The notes under the pieces were generated by a model. That model had not been told where the DNA came from, did no database searches, and worked only from the letters and a program-made list of their open reading frames with translations. A stretch of DNA of 64,000 nucleotides, from positions 4,650,001 through 4,714,000 of the forward strand of contig JAYKYS010000019.1 in the NCBI GenBank assembly GCA_036924285.1. The letters are read 5' to 3'. This document shows positions 35,901-46,141 of the stretch, one piece after another. A program made the position numbers and the translations under genes. How positions within the stretch are numbered: position 1 is the first letter of the stretch; every line of letters starts with the position of its first letter. Source of the DNA: Asterella californica (taxonomy: Eukaryota; Streptophyta; Marchantiopsida; Marchantiales; Aytoniaceae).

Positions 35901-37164
35901 TCTTACAGAGGAATTATTCATGAAGCAGCCCTTGGGATTTGAGGTTCGGGGAAAGGAGCATTTTGTCTGCCGCCTGAAGAAATCCATATACGGCTTAAAG
36001 CAGTCTCCTCGGATTTGGTACAATAAGTTAAATCAGTTTTTTACCTCTCTAGGTTTTACTCGTTCATATGCCGATTGGAATATCTATGTGCACAGTGGAA
36101 GTGGAATTCTCAAGGTTGTTGTTGTATACGTAGATGATCTTATCATAGCAGCCTCTACCAAGGTAGCGCTTCAACACGTCAAGCACGCCCTAGCAGCAAC
36201 CTTCAATATGACAGACCTAGGTGAACTCAAGTATTGCCTTGGTTTTCAAATACTTCGAGATAGAGAGAATAGGACAATTTTTCTTCATCATGAGAAATAC
36301 ATCAATGATTTGATGTACAAGTATGGATCTTACTTACCACATCATGTACCAGAATATGGTCGGTCTGACCATCTGACTCCAGCTCTCCTCACGAGCAAGC
36401 TTTCTATGGACGACACACCATCAAGTAAGGGGGAGATGGAAAGGATGTCAACACTTCCTTACCAAAACCTTGTGGGAGCCATCATGTACTTAATGGTGTC
36501 GTCACGTCCAGATATTGCAGCAGCAGTGACAACGGTGGCTCAGTATATGCAGAATCCGGGTGAAAAGCATTGGTTTGCAGTTCTCAGGATTCTACGATAT
36601 CTAACCTCTACTAAAACTTTTGGCTTAAAGTTCAAGTGTGTAGAGAGAATGAATAGCAAAGAGCTGGTGGGTTATGTAGATGCAGACTGGGCAGGATGCA
36701 GTGATGACAGAAGATCAAGAACCGGTTACTGCTTCAAGTTGTGTGGAGGACCTGTAAGTTGGAGTAGCAAAAAGCAATCAACTGTGGCAATGTCATCTTG
36801 TGAAACGGAGTATATGGCACTATCTGCAGCCACAAAGGAGGTAGTCTGGTTACGGAGATTACTGGCAACACTTGGCTGGGAGCAAACTCGAGCAACCAGA
36901 CTATTTAATGACAACCAAGCTGCTTTATCCTTGGTGCGGAATCCAGTGCTTCACACTAGAACTAAACATATTGAGATCTTTCATCATTTCATCAGAGAGA
37001 AAGTAGAAAATGATGAGATCATTGTGTTACATTTAAGCACAGTAGAAATGATTGCAGATGTTCTAACCAAAGCACTGGATAGAACTCGTCACTTCAAGCT
37101 GATCACAGAGATAGGAGTATATGATAGATCAAGCTTGAGGGGGAGTGATAGAGATCAAGCTTGA
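32998..37164 (+). pseudogene. Copia gag-pol polyprotein with one in-frame TGA
   Basis: About 1389 codons, open except for TGA at 35473-35475. Order: gag domain (VWFYRMETLLKKK), CCHC knuckle CWNCGEYGHIARYC (about 33727), protease WWIDSGASHHM (about 34000), pre-integrase zinc domain (HHRLGHHNAERL, CEPCLAAKQ), integrase core (VHADVVG, FRTDDGGEFMS, GQNGVVERK). The stop falls in the variable linker before RT. RT follows (KWVYRIK, LHQMDVKNVFLHG, YVDDLI at about 36127), then RNase H (YVDADWAGCSDDRRSR, CETEYMALSAA, NDNQAALSLV, TRTKHIEI). The stop codon at the 3' end lies inside the 3' LTR. All catalytic residues I looked for are present, so the TGA is the only visible lesion. Confidence 0.93.
37132..37145 (+). 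promoter_or_regulatory. Polypurine tract of the Copia element
   Basis: Purine-rich stretch GAGGGGGAG directly before the 3' LTR. Confidence 0.85.
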
Positions 37165-37339
37165 GTCTTAGAGTCACGACAACAGAAGCTTACTCAGCAT
37201 TAAGAATAAGTCAATGTTATAGTTAGCTGGCAAGGCCTTGGGGAATAATAAAGAGCGCCAGCCTTCAGAGAGGGTAAGGCTTTTTCCCAGTTTGTGTACT
37301 CCTACTCGTGCGGAAGTTCATCTGAATCTAAAGCTTTCA
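37146..37339 (+). repeat. 3' LTR of the Copia element
   Basis: 194 bp, identical by eye to the 5' LTR; followed by the target duplication AACTT. Confidence 0.96.
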
Positions 37340-39997
37340 AACTTATCCATAGAGATCCCAGGGGACAGTGATGTACTTCGTAGGTCTCATCTATCGCCTT
37401 GTTTTATACGAACTTTTATCAGTCTTATCAGCTTTGTGACGAGACAATGAAACCTTTGCCTTGCGTATCCATATTGTTGTGCTATCACACAGCACGTTCG
37501 GTTTCTCCTCCCCGCTCGAATCACGAATCTACAGCTTACGAGTAAGTCATGCACGGCGATTGTCGACTGTACTGTAGTTCTTCTATCCTCCGTCCAGAAT
37601 TTTCCAAATCCCGTCTAAAAGCTGAACATCTGTTTGACCAGTTGCTCTCAGATTTGGCTTTACTAGAGGAAACCTTGACTCATTCTTCTTAGGGACTGTC
37701 GTGCTGCTATGTACACTTTCTCTCATCTTTCGCTTCTTCTAGGTCTTCATTCTGGCCAAGAAAACTAAAGATGGCCCCATAGGAGACCGTACATCAAGTA
37801 TTGTTGCATTTGTTATGTTACCTTTGTTCCCTTCGGCGTTGGCTTGACACATGTTCACATGGCTTCGTAACTGCTCTTGCTTTTGTCAATATCGTTCTTT
37901 AGTAATCCCTGTCTACACCAACCTTTATAATCAATGGAAGCGTCGATTGCTCCATCTTTTGATGTTGACATACGGACCGAATCACGAATACAATTGTTAT
38001 ATACTTCAGGCACAGGCAGTATATTCAAGATAATATTCTGCATACAGGTGTGGAAGGAAATCGGAAGCCTCCGACTACGCTGAACATGTCTGATTCCGCT
38101 TCTGTGCAAGAGGTTTTCGTCTTATCTCTGCTTGTGTGCCTGCTTACCTTTATACACTTCTGTAGTCACTAATCGCCAGAAGCCAGGAGACGGGCTTTTC
38201 TTCTTACTGGAAAGTACTCTTCTCCACCTCAGAAGACTCTTGCTTAAGAAGACTAGGTGCATATGATCAAACCGATCTGAGGTTGAATAAGTAGTTGAAA
38301 GAACCTTGTCTGTTAGTCGGTGTGTGTCTGGAATAATCATATATCTTTGTCGTGGTCTTGAGATATTGTAATGTCGGACATCAAGTGACATCAGTACTGA
38401 AGGACTCATGCCGGAAACCCAAGCATTTGTTGGCATCCATAACACCTAACGAACCACCAGATGAAGATGATGAATGATGACATCTTTACAGGTGCCATTC
38501 CCGACGTACTTTTTACTCATGTTTCGAGTCTTGTTTTGAGTCGTCTGGTTTTCCGTCAGTCTTTTATGTCGGAGAACTTGACCTTTGATTTGCCAGCACG
38601 CTGAATTCGACACTACAAGCAATGAAAGATAATATCTGGCCAGGCATTCGAATGTTAATGATGTCAACTCCATCTTTAACCGGAGTCCGTCTGATTGCTA
38701 TCTTTTCCAAATAATGCAGGCGAAAACGCAGGTCGAGTGACACAAGTCCCAGGGCAAGGAGCTCGGGGCGATTCCCAGATCATCATCTGTACTCCAGCTT
38801 TAGAACAGACCGTTCGCAGTATCTTCCCCCACCGGTCGAGTCCCAGAAGCACACTGATATCTCAGCGGTGAAAACGTTCCCTTCCTGATGCTCACCACCA
38901 CTGTCAGTCTTTCATTGATCACATATCCTGTCATCGCTACCATCTGGGCACCAGGACGGATATATATATATGTTATTAGAGGATAGATAGATGTACCTCT
39001 GGTGCATACAATTTTGCCTAGCCTGTCTAACGACACGACGAACACTCGTTTCTCTGAAGGGGTGCCGGAGACATCAGAGATAACATGACTGTACGCATTG
39101 AACGGATATGAATATATAGGGTTTGTTTTTCACAACTATGGATAGTACACAGTCCCCTCTGATGACTTAATTCCTGCAATCGAACTTGCATCACAAAACG
39201 TAGGTCAGATAAGCCGAGAAATACAGAGGGTAGAGATGGTGGAGTACTTCAAAGAACTGCTGGGGAGTCCCCTGAAACTCCTCCGTCCGAAACTAAAAGC
39301 CAAACACGATGCTGACGCAAGTACTGATGTCTGCAACCACTGGAGATAAACGAGATAAATGATCAAGTTCCTGATCTCCCTTACAATTCTATCCCAAGTA
39401 AAGTCAGTAGATTTCAGAAGCTTGTAAGTAATCCTGGAAGAGGAATACTGTACAACGCGCTTCGATTCCAGACCAGTCGATATACTGCGGAGAGTTTGGT
39501 ATCTGCTTCTCTCTCTGCCTTAATGGTATACATCTGGAAAGCCTTCCAACCAATTTCAAGGAGTTTGACTCTTTACTTTTGCCTCGGCAATGTTACATGA
39601 GGTGTTGGCAATTATTTGCCAATGCCTCCAATTTCTGGTACTCTACATTACAATCCAATTCTGCGCTCAACGATCATGACCAAAGAAATTCTCATCTGCT
39701 CCACAGGGAAGCTCCGGCCTTTGCTCGCTGAGATGGAAGCCTTGATTTGATATAAACCTTGATGACGAGATCGGAACTGGATCCAGCAGGTGAGCAAGGT
39801 GAAAACAAGAAACACAGTGTGGATCACTCTTCTGCACCCGGTAAGTTTTCAGGATGTAGTCGAAAAAATTTGCGTGCCGTAGCCTTTGGACCATACACCC
39901 GGTGAGTGGTGAGGACCAAACTTACAGGAGATCGTGAAGTTAATGAACCGCCTCGTTTCTAGATACATCCTTGGAAGATATGTGGATCCAAGGAATT

Positions 39998-40049
39998 GTC
40001 AGTGTACTGGTTGCTCGCTCAACCTGGTCAGAGCAACCAGTACACTGAC
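39998..40049. repeat. Perfect 19-bp hairpin between convergent genes
   Basis: Arms 39998-40016 and 40031-40049 are exact reverse complements with a 14-nt loop. It lies between the MYB 3' end and the LCAT-like stop codon. It could be a MITE relic or a structure in either 3' region; nothing in the sequence decides this. Confidence 0.75.
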
Positions 40050-40336
40050 TCCTGGAACCTGGAATTACAGGAAAGTCGTGAACCGGATTTCCTAGCGCCT
40101 TGACGAGAAAAGATGTCCTGAACCAGGGTCAAGTGGGATGAGCAAACTACTGTACCTAATTCCGGAGGTGCTGCGACCACTGACAAGTGCGTATGCAAGA
40201 GTGGAAGACGAGGTTCGAGCTGCGCCGGAAACGTTTAAGCTGGCGCACTAGACTGTTAACGAAAGTTCCACCGGGCCTCGTCAACTTGCTGGAGACCTTT
40301 GGTGGAAACTTAATCTGCTCATGAATTTTTGAGCCC

Positions 40337-42429
40337 TCACCTTGCTGAAGTGGTCCAGTCGTGAAGAATCTCTTGAACTATGGCCGCCACAGAATCCTTC
40401 TCCGTTAAGATGGTACTGTGACTCCTCTCGGCGAGCGGAACAAGTCGGATTTTCTGCCCATCTACTTTCTGCCAATCATCCACAACAGCTATCAGACTTT
40501 TGTAATTCACCGTTCCATCGCCATCTCCACTCATAACCGTGGGCTGTCGGTCGAATCCCTCAGCCTCGTAATACAAGAGCCTCTCTGGCGTTCCAACACC
40601 ATAGCCGCACAGAATAGAAACTGGCACTCCTGGTGCAGTCATGTTGGTTATAAGCGGTGGTATCCTAGTCCTGTAAGCATCCACACCCTCAGGATATCCA
40701 ATGTCTCTCAGAAAATCCTCCATATCATTGGCAGTATACGTCCTCGTGGGAGTGATGACCAGAGGCTGGGTCCCAAACACCTGGGGCACAGGCAATAGCC
40801 ATAGGTTGGATTCAGAGCTTCTCTGCTCTTCCCTGAGTGTTAGAGGATCCAGCATTGCGATACCCTCCGTATAGCCTGATGCGAATGTGCGCATCTCTTC
40901 TACTGAGCCCCCCCATGGAGTAGCCACGGCTACAAAGCTCTTGATGTACTTCCTCCTCCATGACAGCGGTTGCTTGTTAAGCAAGTAGAGAGACCACAGA
41001 CCACCACAACTGTGAGCGACCAGAACCACTGGTTGATTTCCGTTCTCGTTATGTGCTGTCTCTATCAACTGAATCAAATCCTCGCCGAACTGAACTGCTA
41101 CGTCTGCTGCGTATGGTCCTGGTGCATAACGGAAGTCATAAGGGGCACCGAAAAGGTTTTTCCCAACTTCGTACCCCTCTGCTTTCAAGGCTATCACCAG
41201 TGGAGCCATGTAGGATGCTAGACTCCTGCAAAGAGTAACACGATGACTGTCAACCAAGCTGAAAGGAGCTCGCAAGAAACACCACACCACCTTTATCAGC
41301 TCCATGCTTATCACAGATCATGAAGAAAACATCAGGTACTTGGAGCAAATATCCTGGCTTTCAGCAACAGTAATGAGCTCGACTTGCAAACATCTTAATG
41401 GTCGAGTCTTTGCACGGAAAGCGTTTCAGTCTTTGAATCAGACTGCAGGTCAACTCCTGCTCCGAATAGTCAACACACACGCACACTCTAAATGATAACG
41501 TACGCCTCAAGCTTACGACAAAGCTAAGACCATAATGCATCATCGCATTTCCCGAAACATATAACCCACAGCATGCGCAAAACATAGTAGATATGGCATA
41601 TTGTGATGATTTGCAGCTGTTTCGTACGCGGTCGAAGCGTTGTCCGTTGTTCATTTCGCACATGACGTCGAGGGCAATTTCCCCCAGCAGTTAAGCTCCT
41701 CCTTTACCAAACTTTGTGTTACAGTGAACAGACGATCTACTCTACTCTCAGACATCTTGTCCAATTTTGTCTACCTATGTTCTTCAAACATATGGAACTG
41801 AATAAACAGTCAATTTGCCACTGAAATTTGTTTACCAACTCAAACTCCATACAGTCAACTCCAAGAGGTCGAAAGGCTGGCCCTTCGACAAAACGAGAAC
41901 TGTAATATTGCCATGCTCGATCAGCTACTTATACTTACTTGAAGGTAGGATCCAAATACTCCATGCCCTCGGTGACGCCCCAGTGAGGAACTCTAGTTTC
42001 AACGCCAGGAAGGTTTTCAAACCGCTTCGTTTCTTGGTTGTACACCAGCTTCATCCTCTCGGCGAAGCAGCAGGTGAACGGAGGAATTAAAGACAATGCA
42101 TCGAGCCATAATCTGAAGTACCTAGACGAGAAAGAGTAGCACCAAAACGACCCGGGCTGGTAATCCTTGGTCAAGCGTGCTTCCAGTTGATTGCCTCCAG
42201 TCCCAGGTACCAACACGACTGGGGCCAGATCTATACCATCCGAAATCTCCGGAGGTCCGCGTCTCAGCTCCGGCCGGGCCTGACTTGCCGTCGTAACATG
42301 CAAATTCTCCACAGATTCACGACCAAGATTCACCCGGCTTGACAGTGGCGTCGATCTCGGCAGCCCGTAGCTCACTACCATCAATGGAGCCACCAGCAAA
42401 CCAATCCTAAGAAAGAAAGACCTCATCAT
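40337..42429 (-). CDS. Lecithin:cholesterol acyltransferase (LCAT)-like protein, 459 aa, two exons
   Basis: Exon 1 is 42429-41939 and exon 2 is 41225-40337. The intron starts GTAAGT and ends TTTGCAG, and the join is in phase. The N terminus (MMRSFFLRIGLLVAPLMVV) is a signal peptide or membrane anchor. PVVLVPGTGGNQLEA opens the alpha/beta-hydrolase fold and carries the oxyanion region. GAPYDFR is the family hallmark. The nucleophile is Ser about 236 in VAHSCGG, with Asp about 398-400 in GDGDGTV and His about 433 in ERSHST, so the triad is complete. Members of the LCAT/PSAT/phospholipase A family move or hydrolyse acyl groups of phospholipids, mostly in the secretory pathway. Length is close to plant LCAT-like 1 proteins. 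Exact substrate cannot be read from sequence. It lies tail to tail with the MYB gene. Confidence 0.9.
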
Positions 42430-43110
42430 CTCTACTCAATTCTCTTCACACAGTTGCTTCCTTCCTTTCTCACTCTCTCCTCTCGTCCCCGTCCTCTCCC
42501 TCTCGCCAGCTCCTCAGTGCTCTGTACACTTCCCCTCGCATTGAAAACACCTCAAAAAGGCTAAAATATTCATTCCTCCTCCTCTCGCCCACTCTTTAAG
42601 CATTATCAAGATCCCGACCACGCTTACCCATCCCCTCAAGCACTAACTCGTTGCTCCTTCATCTGACGATTCTCATTCCGTCAGCTGATCGTCTCGCAAG
42701 CACCTATTCATCCATCAATAAGCGGTTGATCCATTCCTCCAAGCTTTTGAAGTATCCTCCTCTACTGCTGCTCCTCGTCTTCCTCTCCTCTGCACGTCTG
42801 CCTCGAGGAACGAAGAATTTGGGCCAATTCGCCATAGCCCCTCTTCCTCTACCTGCTCCCCGCTCCTCGCTCCTCCCTCCACTGGAATCGTCATTACACT
42901 GGCTCGCGCATTCCGTGCTATCGTAGCCGCCACTGTCCCACTAACTCTCACCCACCTATCCAATGGGAGGGACGTTCGCTACCATCCATGATCCACCCCA
43001 CTTTCCGTCTCTCACATCCGTGGCTTGGACGGAAATCTCGCCTTCAACTCGACCTTACAGTTCTGTTGGTTCACTACCGTAGTCGCAGTCGACGCATGGA
43101 TCATGGATGC
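42430..43110 (-). promoter_or_regulatory. LCAT-like gene 5' UTR and promoter region
   Basis: Directly upstream of the start codon the sequence is rich in CT (plus strand), i.e. GA-rich on the gene strand, over several hundred bases, then turns AT-rich at about 43,100. I could not place a TATA box. Open frames here follow from biased composition. Confidence 0.4.
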
Positions 43111-43434
43111 GTAACTTCGTACTACTTGACATCCCTAAGTTTATAAGATAATTCCTTTTGAGACAGAAGAGTTGATTATGTATGGCTTGCAATTATTTAC
43201 GATTAAATTTTTCCTTTTGAAAAAGTGAAATTAAAATTAAAATAAATGTTTTTAAAAGTCTTTTCTGAAGAAAAAGTTTTAAAGCAGGAACAGGAACACC
43301 TCTTTGACTACGTCTAATATTATTTTCACTTTTCATCCAAGAATGTTAATATGTATTTAATTAAACTTCTTCTTAGAACTGAAAATTAAGGTTGAGGTTC
43401 CGAATAAAACCCAGTTCCTCTTCCTTGCATATTA

Positions 43435-43765
43435 AAAAACTTAAATATACTTTCATTTAATCAGTTATCATCAAAACAGATTTATACAATAATCAAATTT
43501 TCATTGGGAATTTCTTCTTCTCTTTGCAGAGGTTTGCTTGGCTTGGATGAATATTATTTATTTAGTCTATTTTTCTTTAAAAATAGAATAAATCACCGTA
43601 CTAATAGGTAATTAGTCCACGAATTCCAGAAAATCTGGTATCAACTTCTCGTCTACTCACTGGCTCAAGTTTATAAGTTTAGTACATATTGTTGGTATTA
43701 TCAAGTGCACAGGATATATCGGTCTTAAAAGAATTCGCGTATCTAGAAAACAATCGATGACATAA
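43435..43765 (+). repeat. Dispersed repeat, copy A
   Basis: Diverged but colinear match to 59990-60335. Shared blocks include TTGCAGAGG, AAATCACCGTACT, CTGGCTCAAGTTT and ATAAGTTTAGTA. No coding capacity or terminal repeats seen. Confidence 0.6.
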
Positions 43766-45453
43766 TTCTTTGCCGTGATCACTTCCTAAGTTCGTAATAA
43801 TGTATTACGGAGGACCTTATCCTGATAAAGAGTACAGGAGAAGTCCTTAAGTGGTCCAGTTACACCGAAAACTCATATTAACGAGAAATCCATGAAATAA
43901 GCAAATCAGACATTATGAAGATGGAAAAAAAATTTGTCTAGAATGGAAAGCCGCAGCTTTCTTAATTTCCCTAAAAGAGCTGTCTACCAGAAAAAAGAGT
44001 AAGATTCCAAACATTTTATGGCATTACTTAAGTAGAACCAGAAATAGTGTATTTGACATGTAGGCAAAGTAATTTATCCTTATTAAATATGGAATGATAT
44101 TAATTATATTTATATGGACCTCCCGGAATATCTTGTAGAATTAATGTCAATGATATTAAATAGATAAAACGTTGTAGAATATACGTGAGGACTTAGGTAG
44201 TTTCCGGATTGATTTTGATCGAATAACTGACCGAGTTATATCATAAATATAAATATATTTGATATACGTATGCAAACCTATATCGAATAGGTTAGCATAT
44301 GTATATCAAATGCTATACGTATGAAAGGCAATGAGATGTGGATCAAAGTGAACATGCATTAAGTGCTCTTGTGAGTTGAAACATTCATTCTAGAGTGATA
44401 GATCAAGTAGTCTATTTTTCACAATAGCGATATGGATTTTCTTCCCTAGGTTTTGTTTTGCTCTTGAGTTGCCTCACCCTCTAGTTTTTCTAATTTGTCC
44501 ATCACTTGGTGCTTCTTCTCACTCCAATATTCAACAGTCGTCTGCTGAGCTCTAAAGGTGAAGGAGTGATTAGAGTAAGGGTCGACTCGCCCTATCCATC
44601 ACACCCCTTCTTCTATCAGCATTTTTGACACTATCGACTCGAACAAAATAAGTAAATGAAGAATAGTTTTAAAGATTTATAACTTACATCTGCGTCTATC
44701 ACATTTTAGACTCGTTGTTTACGGAGTTCTTTATTTCACTCTAGATCCGAAAATGACACGGACGTTAGATTCATTCTTGGCTTACACACTTGGCCTTTGG
44801 TCGGTTGAAAACACTTGTGAAGTGAGGTTTAGGATCAATGTTTTAAACAATAGAGACTAATTTCTGCAATGTTGAGTTAATCAAGGAGTCGAACCTTGAT
44901 GATGCGATCACGCTTAGCCATCAGGGTCCCAACCATTGGACTCAGATCTTAATAAAGGGTTGCAAGAATTGAGAAGCGGAATTCACAAGCAAAACTAAAT
45001 TCAAAAAGTTGTCAATGATCAAAAGTCAGAAACTCAGCCAAAGTTGTACGAACTTCAGCTCATGAATCATCTGGATGCAAAGTATTCAAACCTCTTGCTG
45101 GATTTCACTTTCCAAACAAAGTTCCATGTAGATTTTCATACAATACAACTTTCTCACATTCAGAGGGACTTATTTTGTCTACATTTTTACTTGTCCATGA
45201 GGCATACAAGATTATTTGTCTCTTACACAACCATCCTAATCCTTTCACTCCTCATAGTCTCAAAATGCCAACCAATTTCATATTTGAGTTGTCATCCAAG
45301 GAATACTTTATTATGACACCAAATACGTTGGTTATGTTTTTGTCAAGCGACGTAGCACTCTATTTTTACGGAACCACATCAATTGTGGAGTTCTATTGTA
45401 GTAGTGTTAAGAAATACATACTGCCGAAAGAAAACTACATGGAAAAATGAAAA
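43766..45453. other. AT-rich spacer with a hairpin and a tRNA-like relic
   Basis: No supported gene. Contains an imperfect palindrome at 44260-44308 and, on the minus strand at about 44877-44945, an isolated Pol III B-box (GGTTCGACTCC). Short frames at 45044-45450 have no recognisable motif. Confidence 0.45.
44260..44308. repeat. Imperfect 22-bp hairpin
   Basis: Arms 44260-44281 and 44287-44308 pair with two mismatches around a 5-nt loop. Confidence 0.7.
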
Positions 45454-46141
45454 AGGATGTTGTCTTCTGTCCTATCTTCTACAAGCAGCTCCAACTCTTT
45501 TTGTAGGTCATTGTTGGATGATTGTAGGAATAGCTCCACTTTGTCATTCTCAAGTGTGAGCCTCTCCATCTGTGACAACTGAAGATATTGTCTCTCAAAA
45601 TAATTCAGTGGCAACCAATCTTTTGTTGGGTTTTTTCATCCATTCCATGAATGGCTTCTTAGTCATTCTATCCGCATCCTTAGAGAGTACTCTTCTTTCA
45701 GTTGAAGAGTAAACTCTTCCAAGTAGCTCCATAAGCTCGAATGATCTCTCTCACATGCTCTCGTAACTCAACTACAATGACAAGCTCAAATGTTTGTATC
45801 ATTCCTCTTCCTGGTACTTTGTTTAGCTCCATCTCCCTTGAGTACTACTTCAAGTATTTGGACACGTTTTCATCATCAAACTGATCCAACATCCCCACAA
45901 CATATTGCAAGGCTTTGATAGCCATTGTCTCTTTCAGTTCAACGACTTGTTGTTGTTGCATTACCAACGCGAATGCCTCGAGCAATCGCATGTCAGACCT
46001 AGTAAGTTTGATAATTTTTGGAGCCTCATCAGAAGTATAAATCTCATATATGAAATGAGACAACCCTTCAACGTCCATGGTTGCAAAACCACACAGATAC
46101 TTCTCATACCAGACATTTCATGTCAAGTTCACCAACTATCA
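45454..46141 (-). mobile_element. Truncated leader-gag fragment of an element I-like Ty3/Gypsy
   Basis: On the minus strand it starts with the last few LTR bases (TGATA), then a PBS-like site (46134-46116, TTGGTGAACTTGACATG), then a gag start at ATG 46078 in the context GCAACCATGG with MDVEGLSHF, closely like element I MDIEGLGHY. The gag is cut by frameshifts and ends abruptly at about 45454. No LTR adjoins it; it is fused directly to the pol of element II. Confidence 0.75.

Larger units (their letters stand above)
32594..37339 (+). mobile_element. Very young Ty1/Copia retrotransposon inserted in a MYB exon
   Basis: The two 194-bp LTRs (32594-32787 and 37146-37339) appear identical and have TG..CA ends. 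A perfect 5-bp target duplication AACTT flanks them (32589-32593 and 37340-37344). The primer site TGGTATCAGAGC follows the 5' LTR, matching the 3' end of plant initiator tRNA-Met. A polypurine tract ending GAGGGGGAG precedes the 3' LTR. The internal region is one frame interrupted by a single TGA. Confidence 0.97.
29590..39430 (+). pseudogene. R2R3-MYB transcription factor, FOUR LIPS/MYB88 type, interrupted by a Copia element
   Basis: Coding exons with GT..AG borders: 29590-29796, 30300-30346, 30599-30655, about 31358-31436 (or from 31319, also in phase), 31581-31636, 32133-32315 and 32531-32593 continuing at 37345. The first repeat reads FTEQEDEFLRELVKRHG, KKWHIISAKMHDK and TPRECRKR. The second reads SSWSKEEDRLLIE, NRWTEIAKMVPG and RTDNAVKNRYNALCKKR. 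The NRWTEIAK/LCKKR signature is typical of the FLP/MYB88 group of nuclear DNA-binding proteins, which control cell division in stomatal and other lineages. The first Trp of repeat 1 is Phe. A run of AKR units follows the MYB domain. Reading on past 32315 gives a stop at 32326; splicing there instead joins exon 7, which is open on both sides of the Copia insertion. C-terminal exons are tentative: 38047-38110, about 38720-38862, and one ending LPYNSIPSKVSRFQKL at a GTAAGT donor near 39424. As it stands this allele should not give a full-length protein unless the element is spliced out. Confidence 0.75.

Noticed and set aside
38122..39045. Minus-strand frames of 75-107 codons in the 38-39 kb region
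   Set aside because: No motif, and the plus strand here carries exon-like pieces with splice-site borders that fit the MYB gene better.
40342..41238. Plus-strand open frames across the LCAT-like gene
   Set aside because: They are antisense shadows of a gene with a complete catalytic triad and splice sites on the minus strand.
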